A program made the position numbers and the translations under genes. 64,000 nucleotides of DNA, taken from positions 3,224,001 to 3,288,000 of the forward strand of contig SMMW01000622.1 of NCBI GenBank assembly GCA_004794655.1, in the 5' to 3' direction. Under the pieces are notes generated by a model that was given only the letters and a program-made list of their open reading frames with translations, made no database searches and had not been told where the DNA came from. The number at the start of each line of letters is the position of its first letter. The first letter of the stretch is position 1. The stretch is from Marisa cornuarietis. Taxonomy: Eukaryota > Mollusca > Gastropoda > Architaenioglossa > Ampullariidae. Below are positions 12,393 through 22,445 of this stretch, piece after piece.

Positions 12393-14714
12393 GGGCACTC
12401 AGGCACGCACTATATTATCACTTTGTCTTTAAAAATCAAAAATACAATCACAATAACAGTCTGCCAACAACATTAGTCCTTCAATAAAGATAAATCAATC
12501 CATCAATAACAATGAAAAAGCAGGTGATCTGGAGTAGGGGTAGTGGCCTGTACGGATTCAGACTAACAATAATTACATCGTGATACATTCAAATATGAAA
12601 ATTAAAACCGTAATGAATATCTAAACAAAAATAAAATCATAATAACCATCTAACTAACAAGACTAAATCCATGTCATAACTTCCAAACAAAGAAAAGAAA
12701 GTAGCAACAATAAATTAGCGTAGAAACAAATATACTCTCAAAACAAAGACTGTGCTGATAAAAATAGACAGACCACCACCAACGGCAGTCCAACCACCAA
12801 TACAGACATCTCCAGTTATCGCTGCATGGTCTTCCGGTGGCCGGACACGCTAGTCTCCCCTAACACTAATGCCCGCCATCTTGTATTAGTGTAATCTACG
12901 GACCAGCGCCGCTCAAACTGCGCCGTCACCCAAGAGCAGTGGAGTGGCTGCCACTTAACAACAAGAGAGACAGGCCTCTCCATCGGGCTTTGATGGTCCA
13001 CTTGGGGGCTGAAAGCAAGCTCTCAATTAAAACGAAACACGCCAGATTTCTGTTGGGGATATAAGCTAATTAGATCGGGAAAGGAAGATGCATAATGGCC
13101 GACTGTTAGCCCGGGTCCCGAGCGATTGGAGCTATCTCCCGTGGCCTCCTGGGAAACTGCCACAGAGGCCTAGCATGGCTGCCGACACTGGCGTCCCGGA
13201 GTCTTCGTGGAGCTGCTGCCCTCGAAAGTCTCCGCAGCCCCACCTCCTTCACACACCTCCCGCTCCCGTTAGGCGGTGGTTAAGAAGCGATAACATTGTT
13301 GCAGCAGCGCAGAACCCACGACTTAGAGACATGACAACAGACCAGTCCCTCCTTGTAGTGTTCAGTCTTATTTCCTTTTTCCTTTTTTTTATAAAATAAT
13401 ATTCCCCCATGCACCCACCCTTCACACACACACACACCGACCCACCTATTCCCTTTCAGTGCGGTCCAGCAGCCTGGCCTGTTTTCTACATCATGGCGAC
13501 AAGTTCTCTCGCCGCCAACAGTCCTGACGCCTAACCAGCATCCCCCCCCCCGCCCCCGGAACAGCTCGGACTGAGAAGCCAGAGCAAGTGCCTCTGCGCT
13601 AATCTGGCAGAAGCAGTGAGGGAGTCTGGAGCGATGCAATCGGGTGGCTGAGCATGGGCCCCCGCTGAATGAGGAGTTGTGTGGCGGAGGGCTAGTCAAG
13701 GCTGCCTCTGTAGCAAACCCAGCTTCAGCACCCTCCGCGGCGCCTCTTGGCGATGGCGGCGTCAGGCACAGAACAGCGCCTTGTCTCCTGGTTCTAGGAG
13801 GGGTTTGTGTTTTAAATCCCGTCCGACTGGCGGGTCTGAAAGCTTAGCGTTTTGTCCTCAACACCAGAGCGACTCCGCGCCTCCCTCATCGCTGCTTATT
13901 GTGCACCTAGTGGGTAGGTACTCTGGTACCAGGGTTGGTCACTGGTGAAGTCTGATGTCTGCTATTTGACCCTGGTTCTTCATGTGTTTGGCACTTGCCA
14001 GGCAAAATGTCGAAAAGTAATATTTTCTAAGGCATTTTTTTGGAAAAAAAGACTAAAGACGTAGCTGTGTCAAACTTACTACAGCTACACCTAACTGTAG
14101 CAAAAATGTCCCCCGCTACCTCCTGGCTTCAACATCACCGCCACTATAACTCAGTGGTATCATAATTTTTCCCAACCTCACGACTACACTTGTGACAGAA
14201 TACTTCCCCAGCATTATTACAACCACACTACAAAACCGTCACCGTCTGTTGTGCGGGGAGGTGAAGGGTGTTGCGGAAATCTCCGTGACCCGTAGGTTAA
14301 GTGTCTTCAGGACAATCAGTGTATGATCTTCTCTCCACAGGTATGTCAGTTTTATGAAAGTTTCTCGACAGATAGTGCACGATTTTTCATTCGGATGAAC
14401 TCGTCCGTGAGAGATGCTTGCTGACGTCATTTCGATCTGACTGATCTGCCATTTGACACCAGGGGGAACACCAACCGACAGCGACCATCCTGTGAGTGAG
14501 GGACGGCCTGACAAATACAGAAGATGGCTGGAAGGACGGAGTGTGGGGAGTCACTAGTGTACTACCTTATCTGCCAGAACACGTCCCTTCCGACATCTGC
14601 CAGAATGAAGGCAGCTTCCGGTCTATCTGTTTGCAATATGTAGATGGACACGATACGTAAAGATAAGATGGATTTAATACACAGCAAATGAGAGTATTCA
14701 CCGTCACGCTTCCA
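12393..14714. other. Intergenic, no gene recognised
   Basis: Part is AT-rich (12400-12780) and part is GC-rich (13090-13900). A string near 13808-13818 resembles a tRNA B box but has no convincing A box. Frames of 91-139 codons overlap one another and show no domain. Confidence 0.35.
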
Positions 14715-15060
14715 CTTCCATTTGCAGACAACATCAGACTGATGACAGCCTTCAACGGTGAACTGTAAGACCTGGCCAACAAACTGACAGACAATGCGAA
14801 TATATATGGAATGGAGACCAGTATTGACAAAAGCAAGGTCATGGATAACGGGCAATGGCAAAGCAGAGATTTACAAGAACACCTGTAGGAGGTGAACAAC
14901 TTCAGGTACTTGGGACCGACCCTTTCCAAATATGGCGGCGCTACGGCAGACCTCCACATCAGCATCGCAACAGCTACAGCACCAATGTCCGGACTAGACA
15001 GGATATGGAGCAGAAATACCATCAGGTTTTTAAAGACTGTCGCGTTCAGAGACGGTTAAA
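14715..15060 (+). mobile_element. Decayed LINE RT fragment (family A)
   Basis: The plus-strand frame from about 14724 reads FADNIRLMTAFNGEL, then a stop, then DLANKLTDNANIYGME and SIDKSKVM. After another stop it reads EVNNFRYLGPTLSK, then IATATAP, SGLDRIWSRNTI and an end near 15060. This is the palm and thumb of a non-LTR reverse transcriptase: the catalytic [FY]ADD box (here FADN, so the second aspartate is lost), the KSK motif and the YLG motif. It belongs to the same family as the fragments at 39.4 and 48.8 kb, which I recognise from memory as an RTE/jockey-like group common in gastropods. In-frame stops at two or more places mark it as a pseudogene. Both ends are truncated. Confidence 0.82.
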
Positions 15061-15827
15061 TGATTGCAGACTTCTGTGAAACAGCTTTGCCTGCAAGGTG
15101 TGCATGTACAGGTGTGTACACTAAAATCTGTTTATTATTTGTGCGAATGCAGACGTAAAAATGCTCGTGATTTAAGTTGTTGTTGTTGTTTTTGCTTTGA
15201 AATATTTTCTCACCAGTTTATTTTTGGAACTGGTTGTGCTGTACGACTTTTTTTGTCGGCCCAAGGCGTCTTCTTATCGTCTGAATGCCTTTCTCAGCGC
15301 CCTAGCACAAGTTAAACTTGTTTCAAAAGACTGGCTTTGCACCATCTTGTCTTACTGTTAGTTTCAATATAAAATCTCTTTTTGAATTATCATCTGCGGC
15401 TCAGCCCACAAGAACAAAAGAAGCAATGAAGAACCTGGAGGGTCACGTGACGTGTCCAACAATAGTAGCGTGTGTTTCGCTAATAAATACGTTAGTTGTG
15501 GACCTTATCCGCTGGCCACCTTCTACCAGCAACAGATAACCGTTGTACGTCATTGTCATGAAAGTGGCGGGCGGGTGGGGGGGGGTGCTCTCTGTTCATT
15601 GATTAATGTACGAGGTGAGGCTGAGGCCAGACTGACAGCAACACACGTGCGACTTCAGTGGTAATGTTAAGGTAGTCAGCCCATGAGAGTGAGTAGTGTT
15701 TAGTCCCATGACCTTCATCAGGTCGTGCCATGCTGCGAGCTAGCGGAGTTATGTTTTATATATATAGAGAGAGATCTCGCGTCCTTTCTTTGGCCTATGC
15801 GTGAACAAAACGTTGGTCACGTGACCA

Positions 15828-16478
15828 GTATATATATATATATAACGGCCAAAGCCCAAGTCCGGCCATTTCGCACTTTGGCCGAGTGGTATGACCAAAG
15901 TCCGATGCACTTGAAACGATCAGTTTATATTGTACTTGGCCGGCAATTTCGTGAAGTGGCTGCGATACTCCAGCGATGTGTTGATTCATGGTGTTCTCAA
16001 ACAACTGTATTCCAGAAGTGAGTTTTCCATTCTGCACGAGAAACTACTCACACTTGATTCCGTAGGTACAGGAGAAAAATCACTACGAACCGTCGCGTCC
16101 CAATCACTGACACGAGGCCGAGGCTACACGAGATGTAATTGCTTTACTAAGTGCGCAACAAGTCCCTGTAAATGCAGAAGCAACAAACTTTTATATAATT
16201 CGAAATGTCACAAAAGTTCATCTTGTTGTAATAAGTGATTACAGAGATTGATAATTTATTAAGAATGAAATTATGGTTATACAGAGCCCACAAAACATGC
16301 CAGTGATTTTTTTTCTTCTGACTTTGGCTGATCCTCCCATGCCACTTCGCGGTCTGGCCAGCCAGTTTCTAAAATCAAGAATAGATCGGACATTGGCCGG
16401 CCAGTTTACAGCGTTCTTAACCATTTCCCGATTTGGCCAATTTCGTGCTTTGGCCGTAACATATATATATATATATAT
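15828..16478 (+). mobile_element. Short inverted-repeat DNA element, Ginger-like
   Basis: The left edge reads (TA)n then ACGGCCAAAGC at 15845-15855. The right edge, read on the opposite strand, is (AT)n, TGTT, then ACGGCCAAAGC. Both are followed internally by spaced GGCC-containing motifs (GGCCATTTCGC, TTTGGCC, TGGCCGGCC), as in subterminal transposase-binding arrays. Both ends abut TA runs, consistent with a TA-rich target and a short duplication such as TATA. The interior carries a plus-strand Cys-rich tail (see 15930-16238). At about 650 bp it is non-autonomous, probably an internal-deletion derivative. Assignment to the Ginger/KRBA2-like group rests on the tail motif and the TGT end, and is inference. 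Confidence 0.55.
15930..16238 (+). pseudogene. Cys-rich transposase C-terminal remnant
   Basis: The last 42 codons of this frame, from 16113 to the stop at 16236-16238, read GRGYTRCNCFTKCATSP and CKCRSNKLLYNSKCHKSSS and end in CCNK. The spacing CxC-x3-C-x4-CxC followed by NSKCH and CC is a zinc-ligand-rich tail. From memory it resembles the C-terminus of Ginger-type (integrase-derived) transposases and of the KRAB-A domain-containing protein 2-like genes descended from them. Relatives usually have Cys where this copy has Tyr (LYNSKCH). No integrase catalytic core is present: the codons upstream of about 16060 show no recognisable DDE domain. A relic inside a short inverted-repeat element explains it better than a host gene. 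Confidence 0.45.
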
Positions 16479-16716
16479 TGGTTCCCACATTTGAGAAATA
16501 TGTCAAGCAGTCGACACGCAACATCGACACAATTCTTGTGAGTACAAGAAATTAAACTGAAGATTACTATTTTTTGAAATTTTGATCTGGGTGCCCCAAG
16601 ATGTATTTATTATAAAACTAATCTGTTTTAAGTAATAATAACAAACAAGCACTTTGATCTAGGAAAGCTTTGTTACGTGCACATGTCTACAGAGGTCACA
16701 GATCCACTCCATCATT

Positions 16717-16838
16717 GACCGATTCGCCACCACATTGAGTCGATTCGTCCAACACCCAAAGACTACTCGACCACAGGCGGGAGTCGATTCAACCTTATCT
16801 CTAAGTCGATTCGACCACTGGTATTTGTCGATTAGACC
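16717..16838. repeat. 22-bp periodic array, GTCGATTCGACC core
   Basis: Six degenerate copies of a near-palindromic core GTCGATTCGACC start their GATTCG positions at 16721, 16742, 16764, 16786, 16808 and 16830, a spacing of 21, 22, 22, 22 and 22 bases. The intervening 10-11 bases vary freely. The array is not a simple satellite, because the core is conserved and the spacers are not; that is the pattern of a repeated protein-binding site. A reverse-orientation core (GTCGAATCGA) occurs near 17583. It may be one end of a DNA transposon whose other end is not recognised. Confidence 0.75.
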
Positions 16839-17390
16839 CCGAGTACAGAAGTTACTATTCAGTGTAATGACACATTCGTTTCTGGTAGGATGTAAAGAAA
16901 CCAAAACTGCATTACAAAAATATAATGTGATATACGTAATACATAGGTCAGCCGCCATCATTATCAAATGAAAAAAGGACGCTTTTCGAAGTACTGTAGC
17001 GTATCATTACCGATATATAAGCAAATTATTATAAATACATTACTCTTGGTTTAATTAGCGCAATATCAGACAAATCGGCACGACAGCAGGTTGATGCAAC
17101 TTCGAATGGCTTGTTAAACTACTCAGCACATCGGTTACTCAAGTTAGCCTCATATAGAGTTTATGGAGATGAGTTGCTTAGAGAGATTAAAAGTTATTCT
17201 TTTTATTGTGATATGTGATAAGTGATAAGTGAAGATACCCCCCTCGCCATCTGATGATCGAGTCTGTCGTGCAAGTCCATGGTGCCTGCCTTTCAACAAA
17301 TTCTGAGTATACTGCGCCACATGCTAATGGAAGTTATACTTAAATATATATTTTACAAAAAAATACTTCTTCAAATCGGCATCTCCACCC

Positions 17391-17392
<2 letters not shown>

Positions 17393-17458
<66 letters not shown>
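17393..17458. repeat. (CA)n microsatellite
   Basis: About 33 uninterrupted CA units. Confidence 0.98.
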
Positions 17459-17460
<2 letters not shown>

Positions 17461-17711
17461 GATGATGGAGAGAGCGAGATCGATGTGCGCAGGTCAATAA
17501 TGATGATAAAGGAGATCAACATCAAAATTCACTGATTTCGTGGATGAATTATCGTGTAGATGATGATAGAGTCAAAAGGATTGTCGAATCGAAAAGTGCC
17601 GTGGTAAATCGGTAAATGGTAAATGGTTCAAAAGTGTTTTATTTACAGCTCTGGTAAACCACGGACTTGTATTACTAGACTGCTTGCAGACGATTTTTTC
17701 CAGTAAAGTCA

Positions 17712-17815
17712 TAGAACGAGGCTGGTTACGAAATAGCTTCCGGTTTAGTCACGTTTTAGTTTAACTACTAGAACGAGGCTTTGGACGATATAGCTTCCGG
17801 TTTATTCACATTCAT
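17712..17815. repeat. 57-bp imperfect tandem duplication
   Basis: TAGAACGAGGCT at 17712 recurs at 17769, each followed by ATAGCTTCCGGTTTA and TCAC. The copies have diverged at several sites, so the duplication is older than the one at 9557. Confidence 0.85.
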
Positions 17816-20040
17816 TGTTAAGGCTCGCCGAGAATAACAGCGGAGAACTTCGAAAGAGGCTCAGCGTTGGTCTCGGCAGACAGACAGCAATTTAATCCAC
17901 CTATACACGTCCGTGATTAAATAACGAATGTTAAGTGACAAGAGTTTTTGTTTGCTTAAAATTTGTCTGAAATACAAACGGAGCTGTTAGATTACATGAA
18001 GAGTTTATTGTCACAGACACAAAACTTCTTGTATAGAAGTGGGTACATTTTGTTTTGATTTTCTTGTTTGGCTATGAATCTAAGGGGGCTGAAAGTTAAG
18101 CTGAAAAAAAGAAAACAGCAAAAATCACAGAGTGCAATGCTTAATATTGTACACACAGCAAACACAGGAACATTAGACATAATTTTGAAACAAAATCGGA
18201 TATACTTGGTAAAACTTTCTATGTATATCTAACATACCATGTAAATATTCAAATCTATTAACATGCCATAATATTTGCAGTGATGCAGTATTATAGCAAT
18301 ACTTTCTTGAAAAGAGACCAAGTAAACAGATAAATTTTGACAAATTGATAGGGTGTATTTTTACTTACATTTTTCAACATGTGAAATTTACAGTTTAAAG
18401 ACCAACCTGAATGGTTTGCGTTTTTTGCAGATATCGGTAGATATAGGCGACATAAACCTAACCTGAAAATTTGAGCCTCCAAACGCCTTTTCTACACGGT
18501 TGGAGGAAAATCAGTTGTGCAGAAGTACATCCACAATCCAGGGACACTGACGTTTACATATCTAGAGTGATAACCAAGAACTGACCTAATATTCTACTCT
18601 TTGGTCGACACTATTGATGTAATATTTATTAATGGCAACAAAAGAAAAAGTGTTTTCCTGTGACACAACCCCCATGATCATGAAGGTCGTAAGTACATAG
18701 AATGATGGGGGTGCAGTCAGCATCCAACTAGAAAATGAATAAAAGGGCCGCGAAAATCACCGAAAGACTCTGCTTGCATAAACTGCTGACATCTGCATCA
18801 TACAGAGTCTGAACAGTTATCCCCCTTGTAGGTTCATGTACGTTACTAAAAAAAATAATTTTAATATCACTGTGGAAACGATGCAACAATAAAAAAAAAC
18901 ATTTTGTGTCTGATGTCTCATATTCACAAAATAAAACTACACTGCAACCATTTTGCCTTTCTTTCTTCGAGTTTGCGTGATGGCTGTTTATACTTTTTAT
19001 TCATCGATTATTTTTCTAGCACAAATTTCAGAATGTTCACATCATTTGATTTACTTTACAATTATTGCGGTAAAACAAGTTGTATGCTTTAGACTTTATA
19101 AAGTTTCAACAAGTTCAATACAACTTGGAATACACAAACATAATTAAACGGCAACCGCCACACTTAGTGTTCTACCTGTCAGAAGGGTTGCTGAAAAATT
19201 ACATCGACAGAATTAGTAGAGACGTTACTTCTTCATGTTTGGTCAATACAAAATTTCTGTCTCATGTATATATATATATATTTCTCGCAAGCATAGAAAC
19301 TAAATATTGCTTTCAGTAAATGAGCGGGATAACTATTATTTTTTAGAAAGTATTAGTCTACCATATTTTACTCAGTCTTCCTCAAAATGACGACTGCAAA
19401 CAGTTGCTCGTCAGGATTGAAAGAAACATTACGACTGCTTCTGGAATGTTCTCGCTGCCTACTCAGGAAATGATGTACTGGTCTTAAACCAAAACCTTTT
19501 AGACTGATGTATTTGTTGTTAAATACAACCAGTCCTACTTTAAAACATATTTTGTCTCCAATGAAGATATTATTATCTCCTTTCAACAAGTATTCTTCAG
19601 AAATCCGTCAATCGTAGCTGTATCATTTAACACAATCTAAGTGTAGGATGCCAAAAATAGTCACATCTAGGCGTGAAAGCTGATATCCAGCATTAGCCTT
19701 AAATAACATAGTTGTGAAATACGGCGATTATGTCGATGAGCCATGCATGAAACAGCGAAAGCCACTTTTGTGGCAATCCATTAAAACGTGGGATAAGTAT
19801 AACACAGCCTTGTTCTTTCTTTTGCTTCTGCGCATCAAGAGGTCTATTCTTGATATAGACGACCAGGCGCACTGGCACCAAGGGAAGGAGTGGTTTCCAA
19901 AGAGAACTTGTATTCAGACGTTGCACGTGCGTCAAGAATATGTGTCTGTAGTGAAGGGTTAAATGCTGAGAGGTATAACCGCTGATATAGTTCTTTGTGA
20001 TTAAAAATATTGCCCGACTTGTTAGTGAGATTGTACCGCA
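17816..20040. other. AT-rich intergenic DNA
   Basis: No gene can be named. A minus-strand frame (19368 to about 19600) has protein-like composition (text such as GDKICFKVGLVVFNN and FNPDEQLFAVVILR), but it lacks an ATG and is not recognised. A (TA)n run lies near 19267-19281. Confidence 0.35.
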
Positions 20041-20052
20041 GAGAGAGAGAGA

Positions 20053-20095
20053 GAGAGATTGATTGATTCTTTATTGCTTCAAGAGTATATCTCCA
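20053..20095 (-). mobile_element. LINE/SINE-like 3' tail
   Basis: Read on the minus strand the segment is CTTGAAGCAATAAAGAATC followed by an ATCA-type simple tail and a CT run. A short hairpin-like end with AATAAAG and a tetranucleotide tail is typical of CR1/RTE-like retroposon 3' ends. The body to its right (20100-20560) has no recognisable reverse transcriptase, so the call rests on the tail alone. Confidence 0.3.
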
Positions 20096-20934
20096 GAAAG
20101 ATTGTTAATATCTATCAAAGTAACTACACAACATTTTAAAACTGCTGTGCATATATCATCCAGTAATAAACAACGTTAAGACCAGTTATACTCAACTTCT
20201 ATAATATAGGTACCAAGAAATTATACACAAATTTACATACAGTCCAAAATACAGCATTTGTGAATATCCCCCCTACCCCCTCTTTCACACGCATGCGCGG
20301 ACGCTCAAGACCCTACTCATGCACCTTGCTATAAGAACCTTTCTTCACCAAGGATGTGAAGAACTGATCAGTCAGTTTACAGAAGTCGACAGACTTGCTG
20401 TAGACATTTGACCAATGAACAAATCTATTCCAAATGACTTCTTTAAACATACATTCCGCAGGCACAACGCCTAGGTATACATCCACCATATCTAAAACTA
20501 GCATAAGCAACAACAAAAACAAAAGAGAGTCGACAGAGGAGACGCCTTCTGAGAACAACAAGTAGTTGGCGTCGTGAAAACCTGTTCACATGTGTAACTT
20601 CAATCCGTCTGCGATAACTCGTCAGACTCTGTAATAAGTTGACAGTCTCTCCCTGTTATCGGAAAGACCTTCAAATTCAACAATAAACATAGAAAGCAAC
20701 TGAATGACATATTTTCGCGTTTCTAGGCAGACCTTGATTAAATGGCTGTGTGCAGTAAGAAAGTGGAGAGAAAGACATCTAGCCGGGTGGCAGGAAAGGG
20801 GAAGGGATAAAGCGACAAGAGCGGGTGGGAACCTAAAAACAGGTTCAGTTTCTCAGAATCAAAATGTACCCAAGCTTTACGTGCTTGTTTCAGGTTGCGC
20901 TGCGGGATGCAGTTAAACACACCAGTGCAATAGG

Positions 20935-21300
20935 TGAGGCGAGTACTCGTGTGGTATTTCTGACCGCAAGGTCGTGGTACACAAACAAACAACTCATGCC
21001 ACTCACTTCATGCCACCAGCAGCTACTTTAAAGATGCAGTCAACGCCCTCACTCAACGGTGCACTCTAGCATTGCTGTGGATTCCCTCCCATTACGACAC
21101 CAAGCGAAACACGTGGACGGACTTTCAAAAGCACAGACGGATCACTGCATCTCATATCCAGATGCTCATTAAATCTAAACAACCTACAAAACTGAATAAA
21201 GCAATGCAGCAAAGAGACATCTGAAAGATAGGATTAGAGCGATGACAGCAAACGACCATATTTCGTGTAAAAGCAAATCATTGCAAGCTGCTGTCGCATC
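20935..21300 (+). mobile_element. Decayed LINE fragment, RNase H C-terminal part
   Basis: RVVFLT near 20940-20960 matches the third RNase H strand motif. The frame at 21072-21092 then reads LLWIPSH, the conserved WIP[AS]H motif of LINE RNase H, with the usual following Cys replaced by Tyr. Further text such as AQTDHCISYPDAH and LKDRIRAM in a shifted frame corresponds to the region after the domain. Several frameshifts are needed. It is of the same general type as the remnant at 6.9 kb, but covers a later part of the domain. Confidence 0.65.
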
Positions 21301-22235
21301 TAACTCGCCTAAACCTGTCATACTGATGAGTGTCAAACCCCAGAACATATCACACACAAATGCTCCCATCCCTGACGCATCCGAGAGCTACTCCATGTGG
21401 CCTACTAGAAGAGATCTGAGGAAGAAACTGTGAAGGACCAGAAATAAACTAGAACTGCCTTATCTTTTTCCAGGACATAAACATTTCAGTGTGATACCCA
21501 TCATACCCAGGATCACCCAAATATTTGAACTCAGAAGAAGAAACTTGTTTGGTCAGAAGTAAGTCTGACCTAGGGTCAGGTGCACGTGTAAACATCTGCT
21601 CATAAAGATGAAGCAGTACAGTTTGCTGCATCCCATTACGAACTTCGCTGCCACGCACTCCTCCAGACAGTGCTTAGCTACGCCTTGTGCCTGGCCTCTG
21701 ATAACGGTAAAGGGAAGCAACAACAAATCCGATCGGTTGAAGATGAAGGGAAATAACTACAATCGCTTTCGCGGTAGCCAGCACAGAGTTGTCCTTTTTA
21801 GACCCATGCACAGTACATAGGTACATAGGTACGATAGCTCTGCTTTTTAACATTAAAAATAATTAAAATACTACACAGAGTAAAGTAAAATGGAAAAGGA
21901 AAAATACAACAAATCAGAGTAGTTAAATGTTTGTGATTAAGTATGCACCAAGTGAAGTGGCATAAAAAGTTGTATTGGGAAGGGGACTTCACTGGGTATC
22001 CGCCAGTTGAATACTGTTATAGATTATATAGATTAGTCTCCACTGGCCTATTCTCTCAAAGTTTTTGTATGAAAACAAGCAAACATCCGCATATACCTCT
22101 TTTTTAGAAGTGAATTTTGGAGACAAATGTGAAAGGAATGAGAAATCTATCATAGTGGCTTTCAGTCTTGTCTAGATTCATTATTTAAAGATATTACTTT
22201 GAGGTTATTTTAGGATGTGCTACATTATAAAATAG
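21301..22235. other. Intergenic, no gene recognised
   Basis: Short overlapping frames only; AT-rich after 21830. Confidence 0.35.
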
Positions 22236-22445
22236 ATGGGGCTCGCTTGTCATCGCTGCTGTGAATGTCGTACGGTCTTGGTTCAGATCTCATCTCAGGG
22301 CGAATGCTGGCCCTCGGAGTCCCTCCCTCTACCATCCTGAAGTGTTCCGGTATCCTTTACCTTCAATGCCCCTTTATAATGTGAGATTACCATGAGATAA
22401 AACACTGCCCTCGCCAATAAATTAACCAACCAACCAATGAATGAA
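22236..22445 (+). mobile_element. tRNA-derived SINE
   Basis: The head contains GGCTCGCTTGTC and a polymerase III B-box-like string GGTTCAGATCTC at about 22280-22291. Its context, GGTCTTGGTTCAGATCTC, closely resembles the head of the copy at 42.65 kb (GGTCTTGGGTTCAAATCT). The tail reads ATAAAACACTGCCCTCGCC followed by a run of AACC units (22425-22437). SINEs are non-autonomous and depend on a partner LINE for retrotransposition. Confidence 0.65.

Noticed and set aside
13800..13930. tRNA or SINE head suggested by GTTTTAAATCCCG
   Set aside because: No A box at the right distance and no similarity to the other SINE copies.
16717..16838. CRISPR-like array (repeated core, variable spacers)
   Set aside because: Cores are only 12 bases, degenerate and spaced by 10 bases in a eukaryotic genome; no cas genes. 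A binding-site array fits better.
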